From: Pseudomonas batumici
Lineage (GTDB): Bacteria > Pseudomonadota > Gammaproteobacteria > Pseudomonadales > Pseudomonadaceae
Direction: 5' to 3'
NCBI RefSeq assembly: GCF_000820515.1
Contig: NZ_JXDG01000012.1
Span: 1 to 64,000, forward strand
Length of the DNA: 64,000 bases
Part shown: positions 10,254 through 18,919 of the stretch, in pieces
How the letters are laid out: every line of letters starts with the position of its first letter
Numbering within the stretch: the first letter of the stretch is position 1
Notes under the pieces: generated by a model
Seen by the model: the letters and a program-made list of their open reading frames with translations, nothing else
What the model was told of the DNA's origin: nothing
The model's database searches: none
Made by a program: the position numbers and the translations under genes

Positions 10254-10343
10254 CCTGTAGGAGTCCGGCTTGCCGGCGATGGCGTCCGCAAGCTCGATGC
10301 AAGCCTTGCGGGCCTCATCGCGAGCAAGCTCGGCTCCTACAGG
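10254..10343. repeat. REPIN (paired inverted REP elements)
   Basis: The outer arms CCTGTAGGAG (10254) and CTCCTACAGG (ending 10343) face each other, with further internal palindromes (GGCTTGCCGGCGATGG and ATCGCGAGCAAGCTC). The element occupies the gap between the convergent TauE-like and AhpD-like genes, a typical REPIN location. Confidence 0.8.
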
Positions 10344-10369
10344 TCAGGTGTTGCCTTCGAACCCGTATC

Positions 10370-10810
10370 TCACTCGGCCGGCAGCTTGCGGAACCCCACC
10401 GCCAGACGGTTCCAGCTGTTGATGGTGTTGATCGCCAGCGTCAGGTCGACCATTTCCTTCGGGCTGAACTCGGCGCTCAGCAAGGCATAATCCTCATCCG
10501 ACGCATGGGTCCGCGAGAGTTCGGTCAGGGCCTCGGTCCAGGCCATCGCGGCGCGTTCACGCGGGGTGAAGAACGGTGTTTCACGCCATGTCGACAGGCA
10601 GTACAGGCGACGTTCGGTCTCGCCGAGCTTGCGCGCATCGGTGGTGTGCATATCGATGCAAAAGGCGCAGCCATTGATCTGCGAAGAACGCAGCTTGACC
10701 AGTTCGAGCAGCGACTTCTCCAAAGGCAGTTTGCTGACCGCGCTTTCCAGCGCCAGCATGGCTTTCAGGGCATCGGGCGAGGCGGTGTAGAAATCGACAC
10801 GAGGTTGCAT
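10370..10810 (-). CDS. Carboxymuconolactone decarboxylase / AhpD-like protein
   Basis: This 146-residue all-helical protein of the CMD superfamily carries the AhpD-core motif CAFCIDMH, with the CxxC pair and downstream His, consistent with peroxidase or alkylhydroperoxidase activity. The gene starts with ATG 10810 preceded by AAGGAG. It is divergent from a MocR-type regulator, a pairing often seen for AhpD-like genes in pseudomonads, so regulation by that neighbour is plausible. A physiological substrate cannot be stated. Confidence 0.85.
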   Translation of the reverse strand: MQPRVDFYTASPDALKAMLALESAVSKLPLEKSLLELVKLRSSQINGCAFCIDMHTTDARKLGETERRLYCLSTWRETPFFTPRERAAMAWTEALTELSRTHASDEDYALLSAEFSPKEMVDLTLAINTINSWNRLAVGFRKLPAE

Positions 10811-10873
10811 GGTGGTGCTCCTTACAGGTTGGGAATGAGGCTAAGGTAAGCCCGGCCGGCAGCAGGACAAATA

Positions 10874-10909
10874 GCCAATTCCGGCAAAGATCGGGATGCC
10901 AATCCCGAC
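10874..10909. promoter_or_regulatory. Candidate MocR-regulator operator
   Basis: GCCAATTCCGGC at 10874 and GCCAATCCCGAC at 10898 are near-identical direct repeats 24 bp apart. The second overlaps the perfect inverted repeat TCGGGAT (10891-10897)/ATCCCGA (10902-10908). MocR regulators commonly bind spaced direct repeats, and the site lies in the divergent gap between the AhpD-like and MocR genes. Confidence 0.45.
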
Positions 10910-10986
10910 GTGTCGAAGCCCCGCCGGCAGGCTAAGATGCGCCCATCGGTGCGCACACGCCCCGCCTTCTCCAGCCGAGCTTCGAC

Positions 10987-12423
10987 ATGGAATTGCACAT
11001 CACCCTCAAGGGCACTCGCGATCTGGCGAAACAGATCACCGAACAACTACGCGACGCCATTACCCAGGGCAAGCTCGCCGCCGGCACACGACTGCCGCCG
11101 ACCCGGCTGCTTGCCGAACAGCTGGGGGTGTCACGCAAGACCGTCGCCGACGCCTATGCCCACCTGACCTACGACAACCTGCTGGTCGGCCGGGTCGGCG
11201 CCGGCACCTTCGTCAACCCGCACGTGCCGCCAGTCGCGCTGCCCCTGCAGGACAACGAACTGGCCGGGGCCGGCGTGATCCGGCACTGGCGCGATGCGTT
11301 CATGTCGATGCACCACCCGACCCACACCCTGCGCTACGACTACCTGGGCGGGGCCACCGGCAAGCATCAGTTTCCCCATGACGAATGGCGCCGCTGCGTG
11401 CTCTTCGCCTTGCGCCAGGGCGCCCAGTCCCGGGGCTTGTACGGCCAGGCGGAAGGTTTGCCGATGCTGCGCGAAGCCATTGCCCGGCATATCGGTTTCT
11501 CCCGGGGGGTGCGCTGCGGCAGCGACGACCTGCTGGTGACCAATGGCGCGCAACAGGCCCTCGACCTGGTCGCCCGGGTGCTGGTGGAACCGGGTTGCAC
11601 GGTGGCGGTGGAAGATCCCGGCTACCCGCCGGCACGCCTGCTGTTCGCCGCCCAGGGTGCCCGGGTGGTGGGGGTGCCGGTGGACGACCAGGGCCTTCAG
11701 GTGGCCTTGATTCCCGACGGCACGCGGCTGATCTATGTCACCCCGGCGCACCAGTTCCCCCTCGGCATGCCCATGAGCCTGGAACGCCGCCTGGCGTTGC
11801 TGGAGCGGGCGCGGGAACTGGGGGCGATCATCATCGAGGACGACTACGACTGCGAGTTCCGCTACGAGGGCCGCCCCACCGACTGCCTGCAAAGCCTCGA
11901 TCGCCACGGCCTGGTGGCCTACGTCGGGACCTTTTCCAAGACCTTGCTGCCGGAGCTGCGCCTGGGCTACCTGGTGGCCCCACCCGGCTTGCGCAAGGCG
12001 CTGTTGTCGGCCAAGCAGTTGACCGACTGCCACACCGCGACCCTGACCCAATGGGCCGTGGCCAAGTTCATCCTCGACGGTTACTTGCTCAAGCATATCC
12101 GCCGCTGCCACGCCGCCTACAGCAGCCGACGCGAACAACTGATCGAGCGCCTGGAGGGCGACCTCGCGCCCTGGTTCGAACGGATCCACGCCACCGCCGG
12201 CTTTCACCTGGCGATCCTCGACAAGGGCGGGCTGGACATACCGCTGCTGATCGAGCTGGCGAAACAGGTCGAGGTCGGCTTGTACCCGCTGGCGCCCTTC
12301 TACTACAGCGCCACGCCCCGCACCGGCCTGCTGATGGGCTACGGCTGTATCGACACCCTGGATATCCCGCCGTCGCTCGACCGGCTGCGCGAGCTCCTGC
12401 AGCAGCTGAGCCCGCGCGCCTGA
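10987..12423 (+). CDS. MocR-type regulator (GntR HTH fused to aminotransferase fold)
   Basis: This 478-residue protein has an N-terminal GntR winged helix (about residues 10-75, LPPTRLLAEQLGVSRKTVADAY) joined by a linker to a fold-type I aminotransferase domain (about 110-470). The PLP lysine lies in GTFSKTLLPELRLGYL, and the cofactor aspartate/tyrosine region is EDDYDCEFRY. Such proteins sense an amine or vitamer as a PLP adduct and act as transcription factors. Likely targets are itself and the divergent AhpD-like gene. The gene ends 4 bp from the convergent MscS-type gene. The ligand is unknown. Confidence 0.88.
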   Translation: MELHITLKGTRDLAKQITEQLRDAITQGKLAAGTRLPPTRLLAEQLGVSRKTVADAYAHLTYDNLLVGRVGAGTFVNPHVPPVALPLQDNELAGAGVIRHWRDAFMSMHHPTHTLRYDYLGGATGKHQFPHDEWRRCVLFALRQGAQSRGLYGQAEGLPMLREAIARHIGFSRGVRCGSDDLLVTNGAQQALDLVARVLVEPGCTVAVEDPGYPPARLLFAAQGARVVGVPVDDQGLQVALIPDGTRLIYVTPAHQFPLGMPMSLERRLALLERARELGAIIIEDDYDCEFRYEGRPTDCLQSLDRHGLVAYVGTFSKTLLPELRLGYLVAPPGLRKALLSAKQLTDCHTATLTQWAVAKFILDGYLLKHIRRCHAAYSSRREQLIERLEGDLAPWFERIHATAGFHLAILDKGGLDIPLLIELAKQVEVGLYPLAPFYYSATPRTGLLMGYGCIDTLDIPPSLDRLRELLQQLSPRA

Positions 12424-12427
12424 AGCG

Positions 12428-13870
12428 TCAGGCCCGGCTGCGCAACCATTGCAGGAACCCGCGTTTCTCCACCGGCTTGGGCTCTTCGCGGTTGAATTTC
12501 TGCACCGCGCTCAAACGATGGTCGAGCAGGTTCTTCATGGCTTCGCCGATGTCGTGCCGGGCTTCCAGGCACGGCTTGAGGTACTCGTTCTCGATGCGGT
12601 AGAGCACGCAGTCGGTCTTGGCGGTGAAGTCCGCCACCACCGCCTTGTCGGCCACCACCCCGGCCTCGCCGATCACCTCGCCCGGCCCCATCCGCGCGAC
12701 CTCCACCGGCACCTCGCCGCGCAACAGGGTGACCGAGACCACGCCGGACTCGACGATGAACAGGTGATCGCTGATCTCTCCACGCGCCAGGATCAGGTTG
12801 CCGGCGCGGAACGTCTCGGGCCGCATGTTCTCGCTGAAGGTGTCCTTTTCCTCAGAACGCAGGGTGGAGAAAATCGCCGAGCTTTCCAGCAACCGGCGCG
12901 AGCGCGAGAAATCCACCGGTGCGACACTTTCCCCGGTGGACAACAGGCTCACACCCGAGGCCCGCAAATGCCGGAACGCCAGGTCGTAGAGCTGATTGCG
13001 CACGGCGCGCTTCTCGCCCATGGAGACCACGAAGCCGCTGATTTCATATTCGGCACCGTCGGCGCCGGAGCTTTTCAGCGTCACGCAAGGCGCCGGGGTC
13101 GGCAGCAAGGCGCGACAACCGAGCATCGCGCGCTCCAGGGCCTCGATCACCACCTGGGGCCGGGAATGCGTACTGACCTGCACACTGATGGACAGCCCAT
13201 GCATGTCGCTGGGCCGGCTGAAGTTGATGATCTTGGCCTTGGCCGCGAGGGAGTTGGGCACCACCGCCATGCTGCCCTGGGAGGTCTGCAGACGGGTGGC
13301 GCGCCAGTCGATATCGACCACCCGGCCTTCGGTGCCGTCGATGGAAATCCAGTCGTCGACCTGATAGGGCTTGGTGGCATTCAGCACGATCCCGGAAAAC
13401 ACGTCGCTGAGGGTGCTCTGCAAGGCCAGGCCAACAATGATCGCCAGGGCGCCGGACGTCGCCAACACGCCCTTGACCGGCAGGTCGAGCACATAGGCCG
13501 CCGCCGCGACGACGGCGATCAGGAAGATGATCGCCCCGAGCACATCCTGCACCAGCCGCCCGGCATGCCCGACCCGCTGCATCATCACCGTGCCGAGCAG
13601 CACCGTCAGGGTCCGCGCGCCGAACAGCCACCAGCCGATCTGCAAACCGGTGGCCGCCAGGTGCCGGGGCACGTCATCCGGCCAGGGCGCGGTCTGCAGG
13701 GGATTCATGCCCTCGTTGAACAGCAGCAGGCTGAACAGCGAGAACACCGTCAGGCGCATGGCCAGTTTCCAGGTGGCGCTCTTGCTGCCGATCAGGTGCC
13801 ACAGCAACAAATCCACCACGATCAGCAGCAAGGCGCACAGCAAGGGATGTTCAGACAACAGGTCAAGCAT
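12428..13870 (-). CDS. MscS-type mechanosensitive channel with C-terminal CRP-like domain
   Basis: This 480-residue protein has four N-terminal hydrophobic segments (within about 1-145), the MscS pore/beta region (SGALAIIVGLALQSTLSDVFSG, then DWISIDGTEGRVVDIDWR), and a cyclic-nucleotide-binding-like domain (about 340-455). The last contains the turn GEVIGEAGVVADKAVVADF, but the arginine that normally contacts the cyclic phosphate is replaced, so classical cAMP binding is doubtful. The start at 13870 has GGAG nearby; the frame back to 13915 has no ribosome site. It is probably an osmotic release valve gated or modulated by the soluble domain. Confidence 0.85.
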   Translation of the reverse strand: MLDLLSEHPLLCALLLIVVDLLLWHLIGSKSATWKLAMRLTVFSLFSLLLFNEGMNPLQTAPWPDDVPRHLAATGLQIGWWLFGARTLTVLLGTVMMQRVGHAGRLVQDVLGAIIFLIAVVAAAAYVLDLPVKGVLATSGALAIIVGLALQSTLSDVFSGIVLNATKPYQVDDWISIDGTEGRVVDIDWRATRLQTSQGSMAVVPNSLAAKAKIINFSRPSDMHGLSISVQVSTHSRPQVVIEALERAMLGCRALLPTPAPCVTLKSSGADGAEYEISGFVVSMGEKRAVRNQLYDLAFRHLRASGVSLLSTGESVAPVDFSRSRRLLESSAIFSTLRSEEKDTFSENMRPETFRAGNLILARGEISDHLFIVESGVVSVTLLRGEVPVEVARMGPGEVIGEAGVVADKAVVADFTAKTDCVLYRIENEYLKPCLEARHDIGEAMKNLLDHRLSAVQKFNREEPKPVEKRGFLQWLRSRA

Positions 13871-13993
13871 CGAGCCACTCCATGAAAAGAAACCGTCACG
13901 TCGCGAAGATCGCACAGAACGGCTTCATGGAGTTATAGCTTTATATTCGCGGCGGCGGAGCGGCCCCGCGGGAGCGGGGAGCACGCAGTATCG

Positions 13994-14860
13994 TCAGTCA
14001 TGCATCTGCCCGAAGCGCCCGGCCTGGAAGTCGGCGAAGGCCTGGTAGATCTCGGCTTCGCTGTTCATCACGAAAGGACCGTGGCCGACAATCGGCTCGT
14101 CGATGGGCTCGCCGCTGAGCAACAGCACCGTGGCCTCTTCATCGGCGTGCAACGACACTTCGCGGCCGGCACGCTCGAACACCATCAGCTGTCCCGGGCG
14201 CGCCACCTGCTCGCCATTGACCCGCACACTGCCGCGCAGGACCACCAGCACCGTGCTGTGCCCTTCATGCAGGTCCAGGGCCAGGGTTTTGCCGCCGGCC
14301 AGACGGATATCCCACACATCCATCGGCGTGAAGGTCCGCGCCGGCCCCCGCTGACCGTCGAACTCACCGGCGATCAGGCGCAGGCTGCCGGCCTGGTCCT
14401 TGAGGGCGATCCGGGGAATATCGCTGTCGAGAATGCCCTGGTAACCGGCCGGCGCCGACTTGTCCCGTGCCGGCAGGTTGATCCACAGCTGGACCATTTC
14501 CAAGCGCCCGCCGCGTCTGGCAAAGGCTTCGGAATGAAACTCCTCGTGGATGATGCCCGCCGCAGCGGTCATCCATTGCACGTCGCCCGGGCCGATCACG
14601 CCGCCGGCGCCGGTGGAGTCGCGGTGCTCCACTTCGCCGTCATAGACGATGGTCACGGTTTCGAAACCGCGATGGGGGTGCTGGCCGACGCCGCGGCGTT
14701 GCGTGGTCGGAGTGAATTCGGCCGGCCCGGCATGGTCCAGCATCAGGAAAGGGCTGATGTGCTGGCCCAGGCCGTCATAGGAAAACAGCGTGCGCACCGG
14801 AAAACCGTCGCCGACCCAGTGGCCCCTGGGGCTGGTGTAGAGACCAAGAATCTTTTTCAT
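13994..14860 (-). CDS. Pirin family protein
   Basis: This 288-residue bicupin protein has the metal-binding signature HPHRGFETVTIVYDGEVEHRD (split around the first cupin) and IIHEEF, with the conserved GVGQHPH region typical of bacterial pirins, some of which have quercetinase activity. ATG 14860 is chosen because GGAGGT lies 5 nt upstream; the frame extends to 14875 without a better site. It is divergent from the PaaI-like thioesterase gene. The physiological role is uncertain. Confidence 0.87.
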   Translation of the reverse strand: MKKILGLYTSPRGHWVGDGFPVRTLFSYDGLGQHISPFLMLDHAGPAEFTPTTQRRGVGQHPHRGFETVTIVYDGEVEHRDSTGAGGVIGPGDVQWMTAAAGIIHEEFHSEAFARRGGRLEMVQLWINLPARDKSAPAGYQGILDSDIPRIALKDQAGSLRLIAGEFDGQRGPARTFTPMDVWDIRLAGGKTLALDLHEGHSTVLVVLRGSVRVNGEQVARPGQLMVFERAGREVSLHADEEATVLLLSGEPIDEPIVGHGPFVMNSEAEIYQAFADFQAGRFGQMHD

Positions 14861-15017
14861 GGGTACCTCCATCATTCATGGGGCACAGCTTAGATTCAGC
14901 TGGTTTTTGGCGCTAGACGGTAAAAAACAGCTTCAGCGTTCCATTGGCAGGACGATCCTCCACTCGTCTGCAGAGTGCTGGATTAATTTATATTTCGAAC
15001 ATAATATGAATGAAAAT

Positions 15018-15031
15018 ATTACGCACGTAAT
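15018..15031. promoter_or_regulatory. Palindromic operator-like site before the thioesterase gene
   Basis: ATTACG-CA-CGTAAT is a perfect 6+6 palindrome lying in an AT-rich stretch, ending 10 bp before the GGAGG ribosome site. It could be a repressor site for the thioesterase/thiolase genes; no regulator is identified. Confidence 0.35.
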
Positions 15032-15055
15032 TTTTTATCCTTGTCAGGAGGCGCC

Positions 15056-15595
15056 ATGCAAACCCCCGATCGTAACGCCACGCTAGCCCAATGGATCGCC
15101 GAGGAGCAGGCCATGCGCGAGCGCCTGCAAGGCCCCGGCAGCCTGACCCTGGCCCAGGTCAGCCAATTGACTCCGGCAGAGTTCTTCAACGGCATCGGCA
15201 ACGGCGAACTGCCCTCGCCGCCGATGGGCGCCTTGCTGGATTTCATCCCCATCGAATGGTCCGAGGGGCGCTTCGTGTTTCAAGGTAGCCCGGACGCCCA
15301 GCACTACAACCCGCTGGGCGTAGTCCATGGCGGCTACGCCGCGACCTTGCTCGACTCGTGCATGGGTTGCGCCATCCACACCCGCCTGCAAAAGGGCCAG
15401 GGCTATACCACCCTGGATCTGCGCATCAGCTATGTGCGGGCCTTGACCGACAGCAGCGGGCCGATCCGCGCCGAGGGCAAGATCGTCCACCTCGGGCGCT
15501 CGACGGCCCTGGCCGAAGGCCGGATCTATGACGTGGATGGACGGCTTTATGCCACCGGTTCCACCACCTGCATGATTCTCGAACCACGAGGCTGA
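15056..15595 (+). CDS. PaaI-family acyl-CoA thioesterase (hotdog fold)
   Basis: This 179-residue protein has a C-terminal hotdog domain with HGGYAATLLDSCMG, where the Asn/His-Gly-Gly turn and the Asp-containing helix form the PaaI active site, followed by TLDLRISYVRA. The N-terminal 50 residues are a helical extension. ATG 15056 follows CAGGAGG; the upstream TTG at 15041 is not needed. A thiolase gene follows after a REPIN-like element, suggesting joint acyl-CoA handling. Confidence 0.85.
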   Translation: MQTPDRNATLAQWIAEEQAMRERLQGPGSLTLAQVSQLTPAEFFNGIGNGELPSPPMGALLDFIPIEWSEGRFVFQGSPDAQHYNPLGVVHGGYAATLLDSCMGCAIHTRLQKGQGYTTLDLRISYVRALTDSSGPIRAEGKIVHLGRSTALAEGRIYDVDGRLYATGSTTCMILEPRG

Positions 15596-15600
15596 GAAAC

Positions 15601-15691
15601 CGCCGCCTCTCTTGTAGGAGCCTGGCTTGCCAGCGATGGCGTCCTTAAGGGCGATATCGCCAGCAAGCCGGCTCCCACAAGAGAGGCGGCG
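15601..15691. repeat. REPIN-like inverted repeat with 22-bp outer arms
   Basis: The outer arms at 15601-15622 and 15670-15691 are inverted copies with a single mismatch. They contain TTGTAGGAGCC and GGCTCCCACAA, with inner REP-like GGCTTGCCAGCGATGG and ATCGCCAGCAAGCC. The symmetry extends 10 bp beyond the usual REP arm (CGCCGCCTCT / AGAGGCGGCG). It lies between the thioesterase and thiolase genes. Confidence 0.75.
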
Positions 15692-15731
15692 CCCAACTAA
15701 ATTGCAGTCATCATTCCACAGGAGCTTCACC

Positions 15732-16868
15732 ATGACCTCCATCGTGATCGCCGGTTACGCCCGTTCCCCCTTCCATTTCGCGAAAAAAGGCGCCCTGATC
15801 GATATCCGCCCCGACGACCTCGCCGCCCAGGTGCTGCGCGGCCTGGTGGATAAACTCGACATCGACCCCGCCGACCTCGAAGACCTGGTCATGGGTTGCG
15901 CCTACCCGGAAGCCGAGCAAGGCATGAACATCGCCCGCATCGCCAGTTTCCGCGCCGGTTTCCCGGACAGTCTCGGTGGTGCCACGATCAACCGCTTCTG
16001 CGGCTCTTCGATGAGCGCCGTGCACTACGCCGCCGGGCAGATCCTGCTGGGGGCCGGGGAGGCCTTTCTCTGCGCTGGCGTGGAGTCCATGACCCGCGTG
16101 CCCATGGGCGGTTTCAATATCTCGCCGAACCCGACCCTGATGCGCGACCACCCCGAGGTGTACATGCCCATGGGCTACACCGCCGAAGAAGTCGCGCGTC
16201 GCTACGGTATCGGCCGGGCCGAGCAGGAAAGCCTGGCCGTCGAGTCCCATGCCAAGGCCACCCAGGCTCGCGAACTGGGCCGCCTGGCGGACGAAATCAT
16301 CGCCATCCAGACCGCCAACGGCTGGATCAAGGAGGATGGCTGCATTCGCCCGGGCACCAGCCTGGAAGGCCTGGGCGGGCTGAAGCCGGCGTTCGATGGC
16401 AGCGTCACCGCCGGCACCGCCTCGCCGCTGACCGATGGCAGCGCCGCCGTGCTGGTGTGCAGCGAAACCTTCGCCCGCGACCGTGGCTTGTCGATCCTGG
16501 CACGGATCAAGGCGGTGGCGGTGGCCGGCTGCCCGCCGGAAATCATGGGCATGGGCCCGGTCCACGCGACCCGCAAGGTGCTGCAACGGGCCGGCTTGCA
16601 GATCGGTGATATCGACCTGGTGGAAATCAACGAAGCCTTCGCCAGCCAGTCCCTGGCCTGCCTGCGGGAACTCGACCTGGACCGCGGCCGGATCAACCTC
16701 GACGGCGGCGCCCTGGCCATCGGTCACCCCCTGGGAGCCACCGGCGCGCGCATTACCGGCAAGGCCGCGGCCCTGCTGCAGCGCACCGGCGGGCGCTACG
16801 CCATTGCCACCCAATGCATCGCCGGCGGCCAGGGCATTGCGACCTTGCTTGAGGCTGTAGAGGCCTGA
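15732..16868 (+). CDS. Acetyl-CoA C-acyltransferase (thiolase)
   Basis: This 378-residue thiolase has the nucleophilic Cys90 in NRFCGSSMSAVH, the His of GGALAIGHPLGATGARI and the C-terminal Cys in TQCIAGGQG. It would cleave 3-ketoacyl-CoA in beta-oxidation or condense acyl-CoA units. The start at ATG 15732 has CAGGAG 6 nt upstream; the frame back to 15627 runs through the repeat element and is not used. The preceding thioesterase is in the same direction and may share a transcript. It is not accompanied by a FadB-type partner, so it is probably not the main fatty-acid thiolase. Confidence 0.9.
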   Translation: MTSIVIAGYARSPFHFAKKGALIDIRPDDLAAQVLRGLVDKLDIDPADLEDLVMGCAYPEAEQGMNIARIASFRAGFPDSLGGATINRFCGSSMSAVHYAAGQILLGAGEAFLCAGVESMTRVPMGGFNISPNPTLMRDHPEVYMPMGYTAEEVARRYGIGRAEQESLAVESHAKATQARELGRLADEIIAIQTANGWIKEDGCIRPGTSLEGLGGLKPAFDGSVTAGTASPLTDGSAAVLVCSETFARDRGLSILARIKAVAVAGCPPEIMGMGPVHATRKVLQRAGLQIGDIDLVEINEAFASQSLACLRELDLDRGRINLDGGALAIGHPLGATGARITGKAAALLQRTGGRYAIATQCIAGGQGIATLLEAVEA

Positions 16869-16885
16869 TCCACCCCACCCAGACA

Positions 16886-16916
16886 GGAGCCGCTGCATCC
16901 CCAAGGCAGCGGCTCC
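16886..16916 (+). terminator. Hairpin after thiolase
   Basis: GGAGCCGCTGC (16886-16896) and GCAGCGGCTCC (16906-16916) form a perfect 11-bp stem with a 9-nt loop, 18 bp after the thiolase stop. No T-run follows, so termination is probable from position but not typical. Confidence 0.5.
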
Positions 16917-17055
16917 AGCGGATGTTGCTCCCTCCCTGCCCCCTCCGGTCATTCGTGCGTGCCGGTAAAGAGTCCTTTTCCCTACCCCCACTTTTTCTCA
17001 AAGATCGCGATGGGGATACTCCTGCTCATTCCCACTGTCACTTCAGGAGTCCCCC

Positions 17056-17859
17056 ATGTCTGTTCCCGCCTTCGGCCTCGGCACCTTCCGTTTGCAAGGC
17101 CAGGTCGTCATCGATTCGGTCAGCACCGGCCTCGAGTTGGGCTACCGGGTCATCGATACCGCGCAGATCTATGAAAACGAGGCCGAAGTCGGCCAGGCCA
17201 TCGCCGCCAGCGGCATCCCCCGTGACGAGCTGTTCATCACCAGCAAGATCTGGATCGCCAACCTCGGCAAGGACGCCCTGATCCCCAGCCTCAAGGAAAG
17301 CCTGCGCAAACTGCGCACCGATTACCTGGACCTGACCCTGATCCACTGGCCATCGCCGCAGGACCAGGTACCGGTCGGCGAATTCATGGACGCACTGCTG
17401 GAGGCCAAGCAACTGGGCCTGACCCGTGAGATCGGCGTTTCCAACTTCACCGTCGACCTGATGCAGCAGGCGATTGCCGCCGTCGGTGCCGATCAGATCG
17501 CCACGAACCAGATCGAACTGCACCCGTACCTGCAGAACCGCAAGGTCGTGGCGGCGGCCCGGGACCAGGGCATCCGGATCACCTCCTACATGACCCTGGC
17601 CTACGGTGAAGTCCTCAAGGACCCGCTGATCCGCCAGATCGCCGAGCAGCACCAGGCAACCCCGGCGCAGGTGACCCTGGCCTGGGCCATGCAACTGGGC
17701 TATGCGGTGATCCCCTCGTCGACCCGACGCGAGAACCTGGCGAGCAACCTCAAGGCCCGGGCGCTGCGCCTGAGTGACGAAGAGATGGCGAAGATCGCCG
17801 GCCTCGAACGCGCCCATCGCCTGACCAGCCCGCCGGGCCTCGCGCCGAAGTGGGATTGA
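17056..17859 (+). CDS. dkgB: 2,5-diketo-D-gluconate reductase B (aldo/keto reductase)
   Basis: This 267-residue NADPH-dependent aldo/keto reductase has the catalytic tetrad Asp34, Tyr39 (DTAQIYENE), Lys64 (ITSKIW) and His97 (IHWPSP), and the C-terminal cofactor motif [13 protein letters not shown]. Length and motifs fit DkgB, which reduces 2,5-diketogluconate and various aldehydes such as methylglyoxal. ATG 17056 is preceded by CAGGAG. It is convergent with the response regulator gene, with a gap of only 4 bp. Confidence 0.88.
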   Translation: MSVPAFGLGTFRLQGQVVIDSVSTGLELGYRVIDTAQIYENEAEVGQAIAASGIPRDELFITSKIWIANLGKDALIPSLKESLRKLRTDYLDLTLIHWPSPQDQVPVGEFMDALLEAKQLGLTREIGVSNFTVDLMQQAIAAVGADQIATNQIELHPYLQNRKVVAAARDQGIRITSYMTLAYGEVLKDPLIRQIAEQHQATPAQVTLAWAMQLGYAVIPSSTRRENLASNLKARALRLSDEEMAKIAGLERAHRLTSPPGLAPKWD

Positions 17860-17863
17860 GGGC

Positions 17864-18487
17864 TCAGATCAACTGGTTGCGCTTGGCGAACTCGGCCAGC
17901 GCCACCACCGACTTCAGGTTGAGCTTTTCGATCAGGCGGGTCTTGTAGGTGCTGACCGTCTTGTCGCTGAGCAGCATCAGTTCGCTGATGTCCTTGTTCT
18001 TCATCCCGCGGGCGATATAACGCAGGATGCTCAGCTCGCGGTTGCTCAGGCTGTCGATCAGCACCGGCTCCGAAACGGCACCGCCCTGCCCCTGGACGTG
18101 CCCGTCCAGGCGCGGGAAGAAACTCTTGTTGAGCATGACCGCCTGGATCGCCAGGCGCAGTTCGATCAACTCGGCGGTCTTGGAGATATAGCCCATGGCG
18201 CCGGCGCGCATGCAGCGTTCGGAGTAGAACTCCGGCGCCTGTTCGGTGAGCACCACCAGCTTGCTTGGCAGCTGCAGATCGGTGAGCCGCTTGATCGCTT
18301 CCAGACCGTCGAGCCGGGGGATGTTCAGGTCCATGACGATCAGGCTGGGCGCCAGTTCCCGGGCAAATTGCACCGCATCGACACCGTTGTCAGCCTCGGC
18401 GACGACCTGGAACCCCTCCTTTTCCAGCAAGACCTTGATGGCCATGCGAATGAACGGGTGATCGTCAACTATCAGAGCTGTGCGCAT
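17864..18487 (-). CDS. NarL/BvgA-type response regulator
   Basis: This 207-residue regulator has a receiver domain (acidic Asp8/Asp9, phospho-acceptor Asp53 in IVMDLNIPRLDG, Lys near 103 in YISKTAE) followed by a LuxR-type HTH (LSNRELSILRYIARGMKNKDISELMLLSDKTVSTYKTRL). No sensor kinase is adjacent, so it is an orphan here. It is divergent from a two-gene toxin locus that starts 430 bp away, so control of those toxins is possible but unproven. The overall layout resembles BvgA/EvgA/RocA-type regulators. Confidence 0.88.
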   Translation of the reverse strand: MRTALIVDDHPFIRMAIKVLLEKEGFQVVAEADNGVDAVQFARELAPSLIVMDLNIPRLDGLEAIKRLTDLQLPSKLVVLTEQAPEFYSERCMRAGAMGYISKTAELIELRLAIQAVMLNKSFFPRLDGHVQGQGGAVSEPVLIDSLSNRELSILRYIARGMKNKDISELMLLSDKTVSTYKTRLIEKLNLKSVVALAEFAKRNQLI

Positions 18488-18919
18488 TACAAATCCTCAA
18501 GAAGTACGCCAGCCACTGCTTGAGACGGGAACGTGCTTGCATCGAAAAAACAGAGAGGGAAAGAGCGGAATACAGTATAGGAAAAATCTCAATTTCTGCT
18601 GTGGCTGAACAGTGGAAGTCAGGCCATTCCGGCCCATGGGTAGGACGTTCAGAGGGTGAGAGCTGAACAACGCCGGCCACTTTATCGAGAGAACTCAGAG
18701 GCATCTGTAGGGGAAATCCCAAGATACCCGCCGTTTCCAGGAAGCCTGCTATCGCCCAGCCGCGTGCGACAGCGGCTGGGCGATGCCCGCGATGATGTCA
18801 GCGCCCGCGGCTCAACTCGCCTGCCACCGACACGACAAATAAATACCTCATGCGCAAAAGCACCTCCGGCGACACTCCTTCGTGCGTCTCTTCGACGCTC
18901 ACGATAAAAGGACTTATCC
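18488..18919. other. Intergenic region between response regulator and toxin genes
   Basis: This 432-bp divergent region contains no credible gene. Its main structure is a perfect inverted repeat at 18751-18784. The ribosome site AAAAGGA lies just before the toxin ATG. No clear -35/-10 pair stands out. Confidence 0.6.
18751..18784. promoter_or_regulatory. Perfect 13-bp inverted repeat in the toxin leader region
   Basis: ATCGCCCAGCCGC (18751-18763) and GCGGCTGGGCGAT (18772-18784) pair perfectly around an 8-nt loop. It is not a REP arm of the type seen elsewhere here, and no T-run follows. It lies 136 bp before the toxin start codon and could be a transcript attenuator or an operator. Confidence 0.5.

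Noticed and set aside
13964..13979. Small CCCCGC/GCGGGG hairpin between pirin and MscS genes
   Set aside because: Only 6 bp in GC-rich DNA with no T-run; expected by chance.
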